From contig ADNK01000035.1 in assembly GCA_000320545.1 (NCBI GenBank), positions 1 through 64,000 of the forward strand: 64,000 nt of DNA, given 5' to 3'. The notes beneath the pieces are model-generated. The model was not told the DNA's origin. It ran no database searches and saw only the letters and a program-made list of their open reading frames with translations. Below, in pieces: positions 11,985 through 25,100 of the stretch (position 1 is its first letter; every line of letters starts with the position of its first letter). Position numbers and translations under genes: made by a program. Origin of the DNA: Bigelowiella natans CCMP2755 (lineage: Eukaryota; Cercozoa; Chlorarachniophyceae).

Positions 11985-12138
11985 TCAGAGTGGACGTTTA
12001 TTGGGTCTGCCCACGGATCGGGGATATTTCATTGGAGTTGCAGAAACCTGACAAAAATGCAACATGTACAGAAATTTGCTCTTGCGGAAGACGTAAAAAT
12101 ATATACATGTGTATATTATATATAAATACTAAAATAGA

Positions 12139-12181
<43 letters not shown>

Positions 12182-13042
12182 TATGCTTAAATTACTGCAG
12201 TAATACGTGTTCCTAAAAGTCGACTGTTGAGTTTTTGTACCTTCCTAATGACTACAATGGACCGTGTCCCAAGAGTAGTCGCTTTGTCACTGGCAACTTC
12301 TACCACCTGTTCTACCTGATTGTATAGTGATGGTCGCAGATCTATCTGTTAAAACGGTACTTACATTGAAAGAAGAATGTCCACCATTTATGCACTATTT
12401 CAACTCATGGAAATACTTTTCAACAACATGGTAACGTAGTTGCTTACCTCTCCGCCAAGAAGTCGCAGGGCTTTCTCCGCGCTATCTATTTCCACTTGTA
12501 GGTATACAAATAAAATGATCAAATGTACACTTGATACACTACACTACCATGCACTACATTATCGACAAATTGAGATCATATTTTGTACAAATTATATGGA
12601 TAGAATATGATCCTAGACTAACATTCGTGAAAAGCGGGCGTGAAATGAGGATCCCATCATTTATATTTCTCCCAGCTGAGTTTCTACTCGTTCGCATCTC
12701 TCATGGACAATAAGAGACGATCAAACATTCTTTTATCGCACGATTATCACAGTGTATGTATTAACGACAAAGTTATGCGTGATAGCGAATATCAACACTT
12801 TGAATAATGCCTATGAATAGGATTCTTGAAAGGTGTAACAGTGCACTTAGTAAGTACTACTACCTTGTGCGGCGCTTAGTGGACCTTTCATAGCGAACAT
12901 GTATCCACCGACAGAAACAAAAGGGAGACATAACTCGGCTAGAATCCTGTGTGTTTGCATTTTGTTACTGTACGTCAAGAAATCGAACGCTATAATAGCT
13001 CTTGCACCGCCACTCATTCATCATCACAATAATAATGTTCCC

Positions 13043-13076
<34 letters not shown>

Positions 13077-14371
13077 CGGAGATCGGCCACTGCCCTCGCT
13101 GTGACTGCAGGAAAGCTCTCACGCCACCCAACTTTGCGCGCCTGTCACGTCAAGCAGCTCTTATACCGTGAAATAAAGGAATTTGCTATCTGCATTCGAA
13201 CACAATTTTTTATCATGATTGTCATTTAATAAGAACCATATCTTCAGCTCTAGCACATTCAATTCTCGTATCAAGATCGAGCGTTAGTGACGTCGACCTA
13301 GAAGAAAGCGGGACAACGATACAAAACAGTTATTCTAAGAAGTTGGAAGATACCAAGGTTTCCATAGAAACATTTATTTGTGAATGGACGCCTTGATTTT
13401 CTGTTGATCATTTAAACTGTCCCATTGGTGAGATCCGATCACGTTGTGCATACGAAAAAGTACCTGAGAAAGTCACATTTCTTCCCCGTCGCCTCAAGCA
13501 TCGTTACCTGGTGTAGCATATGTGCTGTTTCTTTATGCGTGCGCGCGCGCGCACGTGTGTGTCTGCGTGTGTGTGTGTGTGTGTGTGGTGGAAATTTCTA
13601 GTCGCCTGATATGGTCTGGTATAAGAAGGATCATTTCGATGTTCTCTATGATAATATCACTGATCAGAATTCAGGTAACCTTCCAGTCAGGGTTCGATAT
13701 TGCGAGTATTAGCGCCGGGAAGCCACCACCACTGCCAACATCCAGCACTTTCAGTGGACTTAACTCCATTTTAGAGTCATGCTTGACTAAGCTTCCGAAA
13801 ATATTCTTCATCGTGCTCACGAGGGGAAGGCAGTCTTGAATGTGCTATGTTTGCATCCACATAAGTAACAATTCATTTCATTTGAACGGCATAGTTACAT
13901 GGAGACGTATGAACTCCCTCATCTAAAATCTCAGACCTGATTTCGGATGTCCTCAGGTACATTATTTGATTTTCTCGAAACTAGATTGACCCGATCGTTG
14001 GCTGCCCATATGATTCCGGCAAAGCGTGTCAGCTGCCACAACATCCAACGACTCAGTAAAATAAAAAACACATCAATTGAAGAGACCTTTTCTTCAACAT
14101 CATTCTTCAAAAAAAGCTTCGAATCCCCCTGTCCGTCTTCTGCACCCACCCTTTGGCACGACGTGGAGAGGTGGTATTTAGTTTTAAAAGGACTATTACT
14201 GCCACAGAAATCTGGAAAGAAGTTATATCGTGGATAACAACGGATCAAACCCCTACAGTAGACACTGTTTTTCCTGAGTGGAAGAGACCACATCGTCCTT
14301 CTGTTCGCTATCACGGTTGTCCGCACAAAAATGAGAAGTAGGGAAAGCGCACGGAATTGGGCCGGTGCCAT
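11985..14371 (-). CDS. rsmG: RsmG/GidB-like 16S rRNA (guanine-N7) methyltransferase, organelle-targeted
   Basis: Nine exons join in phase to 345 residues: 14371-13937, 13844-13680, 13507-13464, 13297-13237, 13141-13077, 12946-12864, 12494-12448, 12315-12241 and 12047-11985. A hydrophobic leader ([17 protein letters not shown]) starts the protein. Diagnostic RsmG blocks follow: [12 protein letters not shown], the SAM-binding [61 protein letters not shown] and the C-terminal SIVVIRK...[17 protein letters not shown]. In bacteria RsmG methylates G527 of 16S rRNA using S-adenosylmethionine. A leader-bearing nuclear copy would act on plastid (or mitochondrial) small-subunit rRNA; that site is inferred. 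It is convergent with the helicase gene and divergent from PUS7. Confidence 0.93.
12140..12176. repeat. (TA)n microsatellite in an rsmG-like gene intron
   Basis: Pure TA tract in the last intron (12048-12240). Confidence 0.93.
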
Positions 14372-14798
14372 TTGAGTGGGGTATCTGTCTCCTTCTGATC
14401 CCACTAGAAAAATTGGGAAATAAATATAATGGGAAACTATCCTATATAATGACAAATGCTCCAATTCACATTGTTGTTGTTGTTGTTTTTGTTGTAGTTG
14501 TTGTTTTTAGGAAAGAAATATATAATGTTAAACCACTATTAATATCGTAAAATAAATTACAGTAGTTGGAACTTGTAACATCATAAGTTAGTTATTCTGT
14601 TTGCATCATATCATCCTTGACTCCCCCCCCCAGCTATGGAAGTTGTTTCTTTCACCGATCAAGTGATTTTCATAGTGGAACATACTAGCCAGTTCTCATC
14701 GTTCTGTCTCTCATCATCTTAACAAAGGGGAGGGGGAATAGCTAAAATATCAGGAGATCAGTATCATTAAATAAATACTACTGCTATGTCATCAAGAC
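14372..14798. promoter_or_regulatory. Divergent promoter region between rsmG-like and PUS7-like genes
   Basis: About 430 bp without coding potential lie between the two start codons. It contains a GTT-rich tract at 14471-14505. No defined motif was recognised. Confidence 0.5.
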
Positions 14799-16159
14799 AT
14801 GGCTAAGATGGATAGTAGCCAAGGAAGCGAGGTAAGTGGTAACGACGATACCCAATCGAATGCTGCAAAGCTCTCCCGTTCGGAAGGTGGTTGTGGCTTC
14901 TATATTTGCGATCAATGGCTTCCGTATCCTCATAAGAGTCATTAAAAAATCAAGACAAATATTGAGTAGCCAACCATCACAAGTAGCAATCTGGGATAGT
15001 ATTGGGGCTTTGGGGTTCATTACTTCCACAGAGCCGTGGAGTAGGGAAACAAGTATTCAGATCAAGAATCAACCAGAAGATTTTCAGGTAATAATGACCA
15101 AAAAGCAGACAGGATATATATCACACAGTAGTAGTGTGTTGACTCCTTTCATTGCTACGTACTCTTAACGGATGTTCGTAGTATCAACGGATGCATCTTC
15201 CAGGTGATCGAGCTTTGGTCAGACTGCTCATCAGTGAACATGATGAAGTCACAGGTGGGGCCATGTTCCGATAAAGGAGGACCAATGAGGAAGTCTTTCA
15301 GTAACTTGAATGACTCCCAAATTAAGGCGTTGGTGGGCAAGAAAAATGAGAACAAGAGATTGGACTGTCGTGTAGCTTTTATGCAGGGGCGCAACTACAG
15401 CGATGCCGACAGGTGGAAATTTTTACGAAATGAGTTCGGAGCCTCAGAGGTGAGTAAGTTGTGTGATGCTATGGCTGGATACATTCCCTCGAAGGAAGAA
15501 GGTAGGGAGGACATATCAAGCCCTATTTGGCACTCAAAAACTGCAATAAGCAATAAGCAAATGCGCAGCCGCATCAATGGTGCGCTGTTGATGGTTGTGA
15601 CATCTCACGGACTCGAGATCTGCGTGGTAAGTGAAGAGTATCACAAATTTTTGCCGATAGATAAAAGAAGAGATGTTTTCGCAGAAGCAACTTATCAGTT
15701 TAATCATCATCATATCCAGGTTAATGGAAGCATTTTGGTTTGCGAGAGTCGCCTTTATTGCCGACTTATACGTGCCGGCGTTCCAGAAATTCAGAGCAAG
15801 GAGGTTTTGATGTTTTTTGCCACCGGACCGCATCAACCTGACAAATACATAGAATTTCATCTTCCTAAAAATATCACATCTTTGTCCCAAGCTCGGGGCC
15901 TTACATCGAGGATCTCCAGTTGCTCAAGAGCAATATGTTGCGTTGTTGACTTCAAGTCGAAGAACACCATGAAATTCTCATTCAAACCCAAAAAAACACG
16001 AAAAGCAGATTATTACTCAGTGTTCTCAGTGCGTAAGAAAAACATTGAAGGAAAAGGAGCAGTGAGATTGTTGGCTAAGCTGTTGAATATTGATGCAACT
16101 GACATAGGTTACGCTGGAACCAAGGTAAAGAAGAAGGGCCATACGAATTAGACTAGTAT

Positions 16160-16194
<35 letters not shown>

Positions 16195-17943
16195 TCAAAT
16201 GGTGGGTGGTGGCTACTAATTGATGATGATGATTATGATGATGGTACGCATCATCTAATTTCATGAATCATCACAGGATAAGAGAGCGGTATCCCTTCAA
16301 AAGTTTTCTGCTAGGGGTGTCACTCCAAAGATGATTTGCAAGGCATCTACTCGTCTCAAAGATTCACTCGACTCAGATCGTTTAATGATTGTTGGCACTG
16401 ATAACGTTCACGTACGAGATACTGGACTACGTTTGGGGGAACATGGGGGAAATCGTTTCATCATCAGGATGATCTGCCGACCCTCTGTCTCACAAAAATT
16501 GATGCAGGAATCGTTCGAAGAGCTCAAGAGGCAAGGTTTTGTTAACTTCTTTGGACCGCAGGTCTGTTACGCAGCAGTATTAGCTGGTTCTACCAACATG
16601 CGTTTATTATTAATACTCACTTTTATTAATTAATACTCACTTTTTTGTGTTTTCATTGTTGTAATAATACCAAAAAGAGATTCGGTTTGCCAAGCCGATG
16701 CCATGGGATAATAATGCCTTGGAATGTAAGAATCGGTCTCTCAATCGTAGCTTCTTCATCAACAAATCGTACAATAGTAGAGCGAATTCTTACTCCATCT
16801 CCAGATCTTCCTCAGCGGTTGTATTCGGCCCTTTCGATTCAGCAAGAGGATGGAGAGAGTGCTCGTCAACATTTAATGAGAATACACCACGCTTTACCTC
16901 GATCGTGCACAGCTTTACGGACTTTAACTCATGAGTTGAGGCGTCAGAGCAAGCGCCATGGACAGGCCTCATATTCTAGACTAACCGAACTTGTTTGCCA
17001 ACTAGCACTCAAAGCAGTAAGTTATCACGAGAAACAACGGTGGGTCCAGGCGTACCAGTCCTACGTATGGAATCAAGCTGTTTCAGAGATCATCAGAATA
17101 CGCAATATCGGGGGGGGCAGGGTATCATCATCATCCAAGTTTTATTCTTACTTTCGCACTGGAGATCAATTTGCGTGTAGCAGCGGCAAGGTTTATTTAA
17201 ATAACATTGTGCACAAATTTATTCGAATATGGAAGGTTTCTTCCCATCTTAAAGTTTTTTTATTGGAATATAGAATGTTCCCATTTTTAATGTCTTTTGT
17301 ATTTATTAGGCACATTCGTTGACATCTCACCCAAAGTCTAGTACCGTTTCTGAATTAGACCTGAAATGTGTACGTAAACAACGGTCTAATTACTCAACAA
17401 AGCCATATCTACTTGAGGATCTCGTTGTACCGATGCCAGGGTTCTTTTTCTTATCTTTCATGCAACCACATAATTTTGTCTAAACCGCTAAATTACACTA
17501 GATATCGCTCCCTTGCGAGTGAAGATACAAGGAGCAGTCAAGCTGGTCAAATTGTCTTGCGTATCCTTGAAAAGTAATGTGAAGTCAATTACGACTGTAA
17601 TAAATAATCACCATATATTTGATATAAACAATCTCTGCCTAGGGATGGAGTGTCTCCTCTAGACTTTAAGACAAACTGCGCAAATGTGAGGCATAAAGGG
17701 GCATTCCGGCGAGCATTCGCATTTCCGAGAAATTTCGAGATAATTCGAATTAATGCAGGAAAAGAAAACAAATGTGTAAAGTCGCGGGAATACAAGCAGC
17801 AGATATTTCAGCGGCCGTTGCTTGGTGTGGGTGAGGTTGATAAAGAGGTTGAAATTTTGATCACATTTGATCTTGGTGTATCTGTTTACGCAACTGCGTT
17901 GTTGCGCGAAATGTGTAAATGTAGAGTAGTGGGTGTCCGATGA
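14799..17943 (+). CDS. PUS7: PUS7/TruD-family tRNA pseudouridine synthase
   Basis: Eight exons: 14799-14886, about 14984-15087, 15204-16124, 16277-16561, 16678-17190, 17310-17440, 17502-17573 and 17643-17943. All junctions after exon 2 hold phase; the exon 2 acceptor has two adjacent options. Key TruD features in order are NQPEDFQVIEL, FKPKKTRKADYYSVF and DIGYAGTK|DKRAVSLQKFSARG, which carries the catalytic Asp region. Next come VRDTGLRLGEHGGNRFI and the NFFGPQ|RFG motif (NYFGxQRFG in the family), split by an intron. YQSYVWNQAVSE, LEDLVVPMPG, LEKDGVSPLDF and the closing VSVYATALLREM complete it. The long insert between exons 3's start and the core (about 200 residues) is typical of eukaryotic PUS7. 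The enzyme converts uridine to pseudouridine in tRNA and other RNAs. Confidence 0.93.
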
Positions 17944-18160
17944 CAAGTGTAAATCTGAGCGGGCATGTACAATTGTGTAGCGTGAACGTACAAGAAATTG
18001 CTCAGCTGTCCAGAGCACAAACAAAAGAAGGCAACCATGAATAGGGACGACGACATAAAATGACTAATGGAAGCTAATAAGGATTAGCGCGCGGCGCGCC
18101 ATGTTGAACAGAATGCTGATACATTCACAAACATGAACGTAATAGCAGAGACTAGCAAAT

Positions 18161-18235
18161 GCATGCCGCCGCTTTGTGTAGCTATATTAGGATGATCGAC
18201 CAATGAAAAGATTTAATTTATTCATTACATCCGTC
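18161..18235 (-). repeat. Dispersed hairpin repeat, minus copy
   Basis: Reverse complement reads gacggatgtaatgaa, aaatcttttcattgg, tcatcctaatatagct and acacaaagcggcggc, matching the family core in order. Confidence 0.82.
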
Positions 18236-18283
18236 ATAACAACATAAGTTGTTTTGGCAACATGAAAACAATCAGATACAATG

Positions 18284-18367
18284 AAAGCGTTGCGCTGTAG
18301 CCGCAGCATTGGATAGCTATAATAGGATGATAATTGAAAGAATTTTAACATTCATTACATCCGTCTC
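18284..18367 (-). repeat. Dispersed hairpin repeat, minus copy
   Basis: Reverse complement reads gagacggatgtaatgaat, attctttcaatt, atcctattatagctatcc and gctgcggctacagcgc. It lies about 125 bp from the previous copy, in the same orientation. Confidence 0.82.
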
Positions 18368-18763
18368 ATATGACTGCTCAGTCGCATGTTATTCATACAC
18401 GAAATTATGTTAATAATTGGTTAGGACATATAATCATTGCGCATTCTAGCATTATTGGTGCCGCTTGATGTGAGAAATATGGTGGTATTATCAGCTAGCT
18501 AGTTACACATTATTAATCTTGGGCTATCATAAGAACCTAAATCTTTTGTCCAATTCCTGCCCTTCTTCTTGGTTCGAGGTACCCACGTATTCATGAGCAT
18601 ACATCACGCGTGGTCTCCGTAATCGAATCTAATATTTAGAGGGATCGAGATAATGCTTTATTATGATAAGCTATCGCTCGATGAAACAACTACGCAACGC
18701 GTGGCCTCGAAAGACTATTTATTTAATATTTACGCTTTATTCTCATTAAAAATATGATATGAA

Positions 18764-20695
18764 TCATTGTTTCAAGAATAAAGTATCATCAGAGGTGTTA
18801 CATTTGAAGCATACCTGTGTGTGACTTTTAATATGAGACCAAGATTCATACTTGAAAGCCTTAAAGATTATGTTAAGCTTTTTTTTTTGGTTCAGAAAAA
18901 TTAAAATGAAATTCTTATTAACATGATCATTGATTGAATTAAATCTCAAGCTATGCATAGAAACCTGGAGAGCATGGTTCCATTTCAACGCCTTCCAGTA
19001 TGGAGAACGATCTCTGTACGAACCAAATCTGAAGGATAAAAACGATTGAGTGAAAAAATAATAACAACTTTATCGAAGGTTTCAATCGGATTATATAGAG
19101 TACCTAGGATGTACTGTCTGGGCGAAGTACTTCTTTCCTCTGCGTCGATATATTTCCCCCCCTACGTCACTTAAACGCGACCCAATACCCTGATCAATGG
19201 TTTTGGTGTAAGAGCTTGATGAAGCTATTTTTTCGATTAAAAGTTGGAATGTTGACCATTCCCTGCCACTCTGGGAGAACTACAGTTCTATGCGCCCTGT
19301 AGGCGGTATGAGCATTCGAATTTGATTCTGATGGATAATTTCTTGAATTATTCTTGTGTGGGATAACTGCCTGCATATTGTTAGAGTTGTTGTTAGCACT
19401 GGTATTATTGGTGGCAATATTGCATAATGCTACAGGCTATCCTCTTCCGCATAATCTTTCATTTATTTAGATTTTACATATTTTCAAGCATATCCCTTAA
19501 TACCAGAAATGCAATGGGCTGGTGTTTCTCCTGGCGCTTAATTTCTCCTCCTCCTCCTCCTCCTCCTCCTACTCCATACTGCCACCTAGTCTTCTCTTTC
19601 TTTTCTCCTCCTTCTTGATAAGGCCTGCTATGGCTCTTAAGATCACCGAGGTAGTACACCACATAGCATTCGGCGCGGGTAGAGAGAGCGGATGACTTAT
19701 AGTGATGCTGAGAGAAAATAGAGTTCCAAAGCCTGCTACAATTAAAAAAATCAAATACGGGTGGCTACATTGTAACAGGTCCTAACTACAAATTCAATTC
19801 TTTTTCAATTGTTCTCTTTCAAAATCAAACTCTAAGAAGTATGGCTAACATGAACAATAGCACCAATACACCGATAAAAATATATTTGACCGTGGAGTTG
19901 TCATTTCAAGACGGAAATGGAGGGTAGGAGGTGTTCCTTACAAGAATAGTATCGAAAACACACGAAAGTTAGTAGTGAACGATTGTTAGAGCAATAACAA
20001 ACCTAGTTGCAGATGGCATTCGTCAATTTTAATATTGACATTATTTCCTTCTGAGCTATCATTCCAAGGGATGGCTGAATTAGTGCCTTTACTACTTCTA
20101 GCATTTGGTCTATGAAATGTTTTCGAGCCTGTGTCATAAATCCAGTCAGGCCGAAGATGACCTTAAATCAAAACACAATTGAATCACCATCATCCTCATT
20201 GACATAAAAACTAATGGTTCTAAAATATACAACAGCTGAAAATGCTCACCACTTCCAATGCCAAAGATAAAAAAATAATGCAAATTAATTACATACAACA
20301 AAATGAGAGGAGACGTCGTGTTCTACTACCACTCGATAAAATTCCAGCGCCTACACAAGTCACGAGAAGGATGCCGTGATTGTTTGAATTCAAACGTCCA
20401 CACCTAACAGCTATTTCTCCCTTTCTTTTCTCAGAAATTGGTACGTGTGTTTTCAGTTCGAGTGGAAGAGAAGATGTGAATTTTGATTTACAGTCCCTAG
20501 ATTTGGCGCTTTCTAGGAAGAAATGCCTTGACAAATTGGAAGAAATAGCCTGAAAGAGGTTCAATCAATAATTCTTGCCCATCGTTTAATCATTTTTAGC
20601 AAAGAATAAAAATGATGATGTAAAAGATATTTGTGATAACCTGTAAGGTTCTTTGATCAAGATTCGAGCCAAACTCGTCAAAAACAGCTCCAGGA

Positions 20696-20733
<38 letters not shown>

Positions 20734-20779
20734 AAAACATACATATAATACCACTAAAGCAGTAATTACAACGTTTAGT

Positions 20780-20819
<40 letters not shown>

Positions 20820-21196
20820 TAATGGTTATGCATGATGCATGTGTGCATAGAGGCGGGTATTTCCTATAATAGTAATTGTAATAATAGTAATAATTAATGA
20901 TCAACGTTTCAAAAAAGTGGTTCTTCATACACTCCTTCAAGTTTTGCTATGGTTAATGATAAGAAAGGATGATGTATTTGATGTTGTTCTTCTTCTTCTT
21001 TCGTACAAGCACGAGTCTCGCGAGCGTGGCTCTTTCTTTCTCCGAATCACTCAGCTCATGAAATTTCTTTCCCCCTACAGCAAGAGGAAGCTCGACCTGA
21101 TCGAGGCAGTAAATTGGCCACCCATTATACAGAAACAGCAGCTAAAAAGATTACACACGAACACCTTCCTACACATGATATGTGATATTGTGTGTA

Positions 21197-21232
<36 letters not shown>

Positions 21233-22082
21233 ATAAGGTTGCATTGTTTTGGTATGTAAGGAACATCGCCAAAGTACGAACAAATAATTATATCTGATAT
21301 ATGTTATTTGTTGTGAAATTTTACGGCAGAAATCATTCGTTGGTTGAACATCTTTGAAAGTAATCAATCGTCTCGCATTGCCATAACAACAGTAAGAAAT
21401 ACCAGCGCAAAACTTCTTGTTGCATCTGGGGATAATAGTAGCAACATCAATAAATGATGTTTATCAATCAATTATAAAAAGATCAATCAGAATAAAGTCC
21501 ATGGTACGAGATTACTACCTTCAATGCTGTAAAAATGCTCCAAAACTTCAAGATGGGGGCACCATTCGACTTTTGAAGCACCGCCAAAATGATACTTTGC
21601 CTTCACACAATACATGTTTATTTACATAATGTTAAAGTTACGATTTTGGTGAGCAGATTTAGATAGAGATGATGATTGCTTACGCACGAGAACTGATTTA
21701 GAGGAGCCCGAAGGACCTGAGATGACTCCGAGATGGAAATTTCCAAGCACCTCTGCAGATGGAAAACTAGGAATCTGTGGGAAAATGACATTTTATATCA
21801 ATATATTTGATTCATGCTACATGCATGATTCATGTCTTACTGGTACGACATGCAACAGCACGCTCAGGAGACTACTCTGACCTTATGAAAATGGAGTCCA
21901 TTAAAGGGCAGATCGAATAACGCGTCAATTCCTAGAAATGAGAATCATGAACAGTAATATCAGATTATCACATGCATGATTTTAGTCATCATTCATCCAA
22001 TAATTCAAGCTGCTTTCAAACGTGATGAAAATTGACGCTCATTTACAGCAATATGAATAAAACCTTTAAAAATAATATATAC

Positions 22083-22125
<43 letters not shown>

Positions 22126-22128
22126 GTG

Positions 22129-22163
<35 letters not shown>

Positions 22164-25100
22164 GTAATATTTTACATATATGAAGTAGTTGTTTGAAGAA
22201 AAAAAAATAGTAGCTTTATCATCAGTAACTTGAACAACAAATCACCATATCTACAACATATCATCATCATCCACTTTGTATATAAACGCTTATTATCTCC
22301 AACACGATTCGTTATTGTTGGACAAGTTGTTATTATGTTTGCTAAATATATTCGATTCGATTCGTACCAGCCGTTACAGCGTCTGCCTGGACCCTTGAAA
22401 ATAGAACGACCTCCTCCTTCTCCTTCTTCCCATTTCCTTCTTGTTTCTTGATCTCTTGTTCATCTGCCTCTTTATTTTCTTCGTCGTCATCATCTTCTTT
22501 ATTATTGTTCTCTTCCTCCCTTTTCCTTTGCTTCATTACCTTGTTCCTGGGGCTGGATTCTTCTTCTTCGGCCAGTTGTTTCGTCCTCTCCCCTTCCCCT
22601 CCTCTCCTAAGCTCATTGATTCCCAGCTTATTTAGTAATGTGCTCGACGACGAGGAGGACACAAAAGAGAGTGAGGAGGTATCAACGTCGAACATCACAG
22701 GAATAGGTGTGACTGGCCTTGGATTGATTTCTACTACTGCTTGGATTTCCTCCGCGCTGCTGCTACTAATATTACTACTACAACGACTACTACGACTATT
22801 CTTATGGTGGGTTTGAGTCGCTGTTGTCCGAATCAGTACATCGGGCTGAAGGTAATCGGCAATAGATGGCTCGCTACAAGCCACGAAGATGCAGGATGGA
22901 AGAAGATGATGATGATGATGATGAAGAGGAAGACGATTCTCTAGAATAATAACAATAATCATAATAATTATGATAATGAGAGAGTGATTCTTGTTGAATT
23001 ACATGTCATAATGTGGTAGTATTCGGGGCAGCAAGTCAATGGAAAACAGAATTACTTTCAGTACGATGATGTAAGCGCTGACGGATTTCACGCCTTGATC
23101 TACGTATGTAGCCTGAAAGAGCTGCTGCAACGCAACGAGCAGAATCAGGGTCCAAATGGTGTGTAAAGTTGTCCAATACAAGAGGATGCCCTCGAAAAGA
23201 GGTTTGCGATGTGAATGCTTGAAGCTGCCTTTAAAATAAAGAAATAAAAAGAAAAGATCCACAAGATGGTGTTGTTATGTTAATTATATTAGTGTGCCTA
23301 AAGTTGTCAAAATGCAGGAAGGAATAGACAAGACAGGACTTTGGTTATTCATTAGCCATACTACTACTACTTACTACTACTACTACTACTACTACTACAC
23401 TACTACTCTACCACCACTATAACTAACTCAGCTAGCAAATCTATTCCTAGGAAGGCAATAATAATACTGATCCTAACTCGGCCAGCAAACTTTTTTTTCC
23501 CCTATACTTATAGTAAGCATGTGCCTTGCAAGTTGTGCTCTGTATTTTTGACCAGTCGACAAGACATGATATGGAGAACACCATGCCGGTATTGAATTGA
23601 TGCCGACACAACTCATCCATCTACGGAAGAAGGAGAATGATAACGATAGTGAAGATGATAGTGATGATGATAATGATGATGATTAGAAAATACTTGCTTG
23701 TTTCACACATTTCATAGAGCAAGCACATTAAGTATCACGATTAGCTTAGATATTTATTGTCACTCACTTAATGGCCTCACTCTCAGGCGATGATAGTTTA
23801 TCATGTTTTCCAAATTGAGAGATGATGGGCAGTCTCGAGTCCCATTTTATGCAATTTTGTGAGTTAATGCACGAACAGCAAGGTCGTGGGGGAAATACAG
23901 TAGCACGTTGTCGTTGTTGTACTTTTTCCTTCTCTTGTCTCCTTTCAAAAACGTCATCAAAATGCCATATCCGGACAAGATGAGCTAAGAGACTCGATTT
24001 TCCTGAGGACGATGGACCTGTAATCATAAATACCGGGCACTGTCTCCTTTTCTTTCGAGGAGGATGTTTGCCGCTGCTGCTACTACTCTCCTTGCCTCCT
24101 GCATCTTCATCTTCTTCATCGATCTTTTTCTCATCGATTGGATTTTGGAAGCAAGACAGTATTTGACTCTCGAAATCATCCCATAAATCGTCTTTGTCGT
24201 TCTTATTTTTAAGCTGCCCATTGCCAACAACCGTACCAAGTTCTGAAGATACAGAGGAGCTATTGGATTGCCGCTTTGATGCACTTAAGCTAATCTTGCG
24301 GAAAAATTTACAGATACTACGAATGCTCTCTAGTGGGTTTACTGGTAGAAGAGATGTCTTCTGCGTTCTAATTGTTGTCGATGATGACGACCATGGTTGG
24401 TGGGGAGGTGGAGAACGATTAGTGGGGAGGCTTGAGGGCCGTCGGGATGATAAACGGACTACCGTGTTGCAACAACTTTCAGTCAGTTCCGAGAGGAGAT
24501 GAGCGTTGGGAAAGCGAGATTTGAGATTTATGGGTTTTCTTTGAGGCTCATTAATTGTCCTTACATGGAGGTACGGGTGAAGAATCCACTGAAAAATAAT
24601 GTTGCGCTTAGATTCAGTGCTTGTTTGTGGTGCGGCGCTTGTGTTGGCGCGCTCTCTATTACACGCTGTTTTCTGTTCTAGGTCGCAGATTTAATAAGAA
24701 TGTTAGATTGGTACACGGTGAAATTGGTGCTCCGTGTTGTCAAAAGCAGCAATGCACGATATGTGCCCATTAATGCATGTCCCGAGTTTACACGGCTTCC
24801 CTACAAATTGATGGAAGTCACACCGCGCACACAAGAGGTACTTCCGAACGTGTTAAATATATGAGTAAAAACTAGGGGATTACCTTTCAAATGGGGCCCC
24901 GTCATCGACCATCTTACGTCTATTGGGCCATATTCTCCTCCATACCTCTCAATGAACCGATCAAAACACTCCGAATGCATCACATAGGAGCATCCACTGT
25001 CGCACTAAAAAGCATCAATAGCATCAAATTTACTTCATTTGCGTCCAATTTTCCTATTTACTTCTATTAGACCATCATAACCTCGACGAGCACGCTCTGT

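Larger units (their letters stand above)
17944..18763. other. Convergent 3' intergenic region with two dispersed-repeat copies
   Basis: This 0.8 kb gap separates the PUS7-like gene (+) and the ABC-GNAT gene (-). Two minus-oriented copies of the dispersed hairpin repeat lie at 18161-18367. The rest is AT-rich with no supported gene. Confidence 0.65.

Noticed and set aside
22342-22962. Treating the Glu/Lys-rich exon 22940-22368 as a separate gene
   Set aside because: Both borders splice in phase with ABC exons, and its first part (FVACSEPSIADYLQPD) continues the ATPase fold.
24499-24840. Plus-strand reading MSVGKARFEIYGFS... continuing to KLMEVTPRTQE
   Set aside because: It is antisense to the Cys-rich and ABC exons, which hold phase over many junctions and carry recognisable motifs. 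The plus reading matches nothing.
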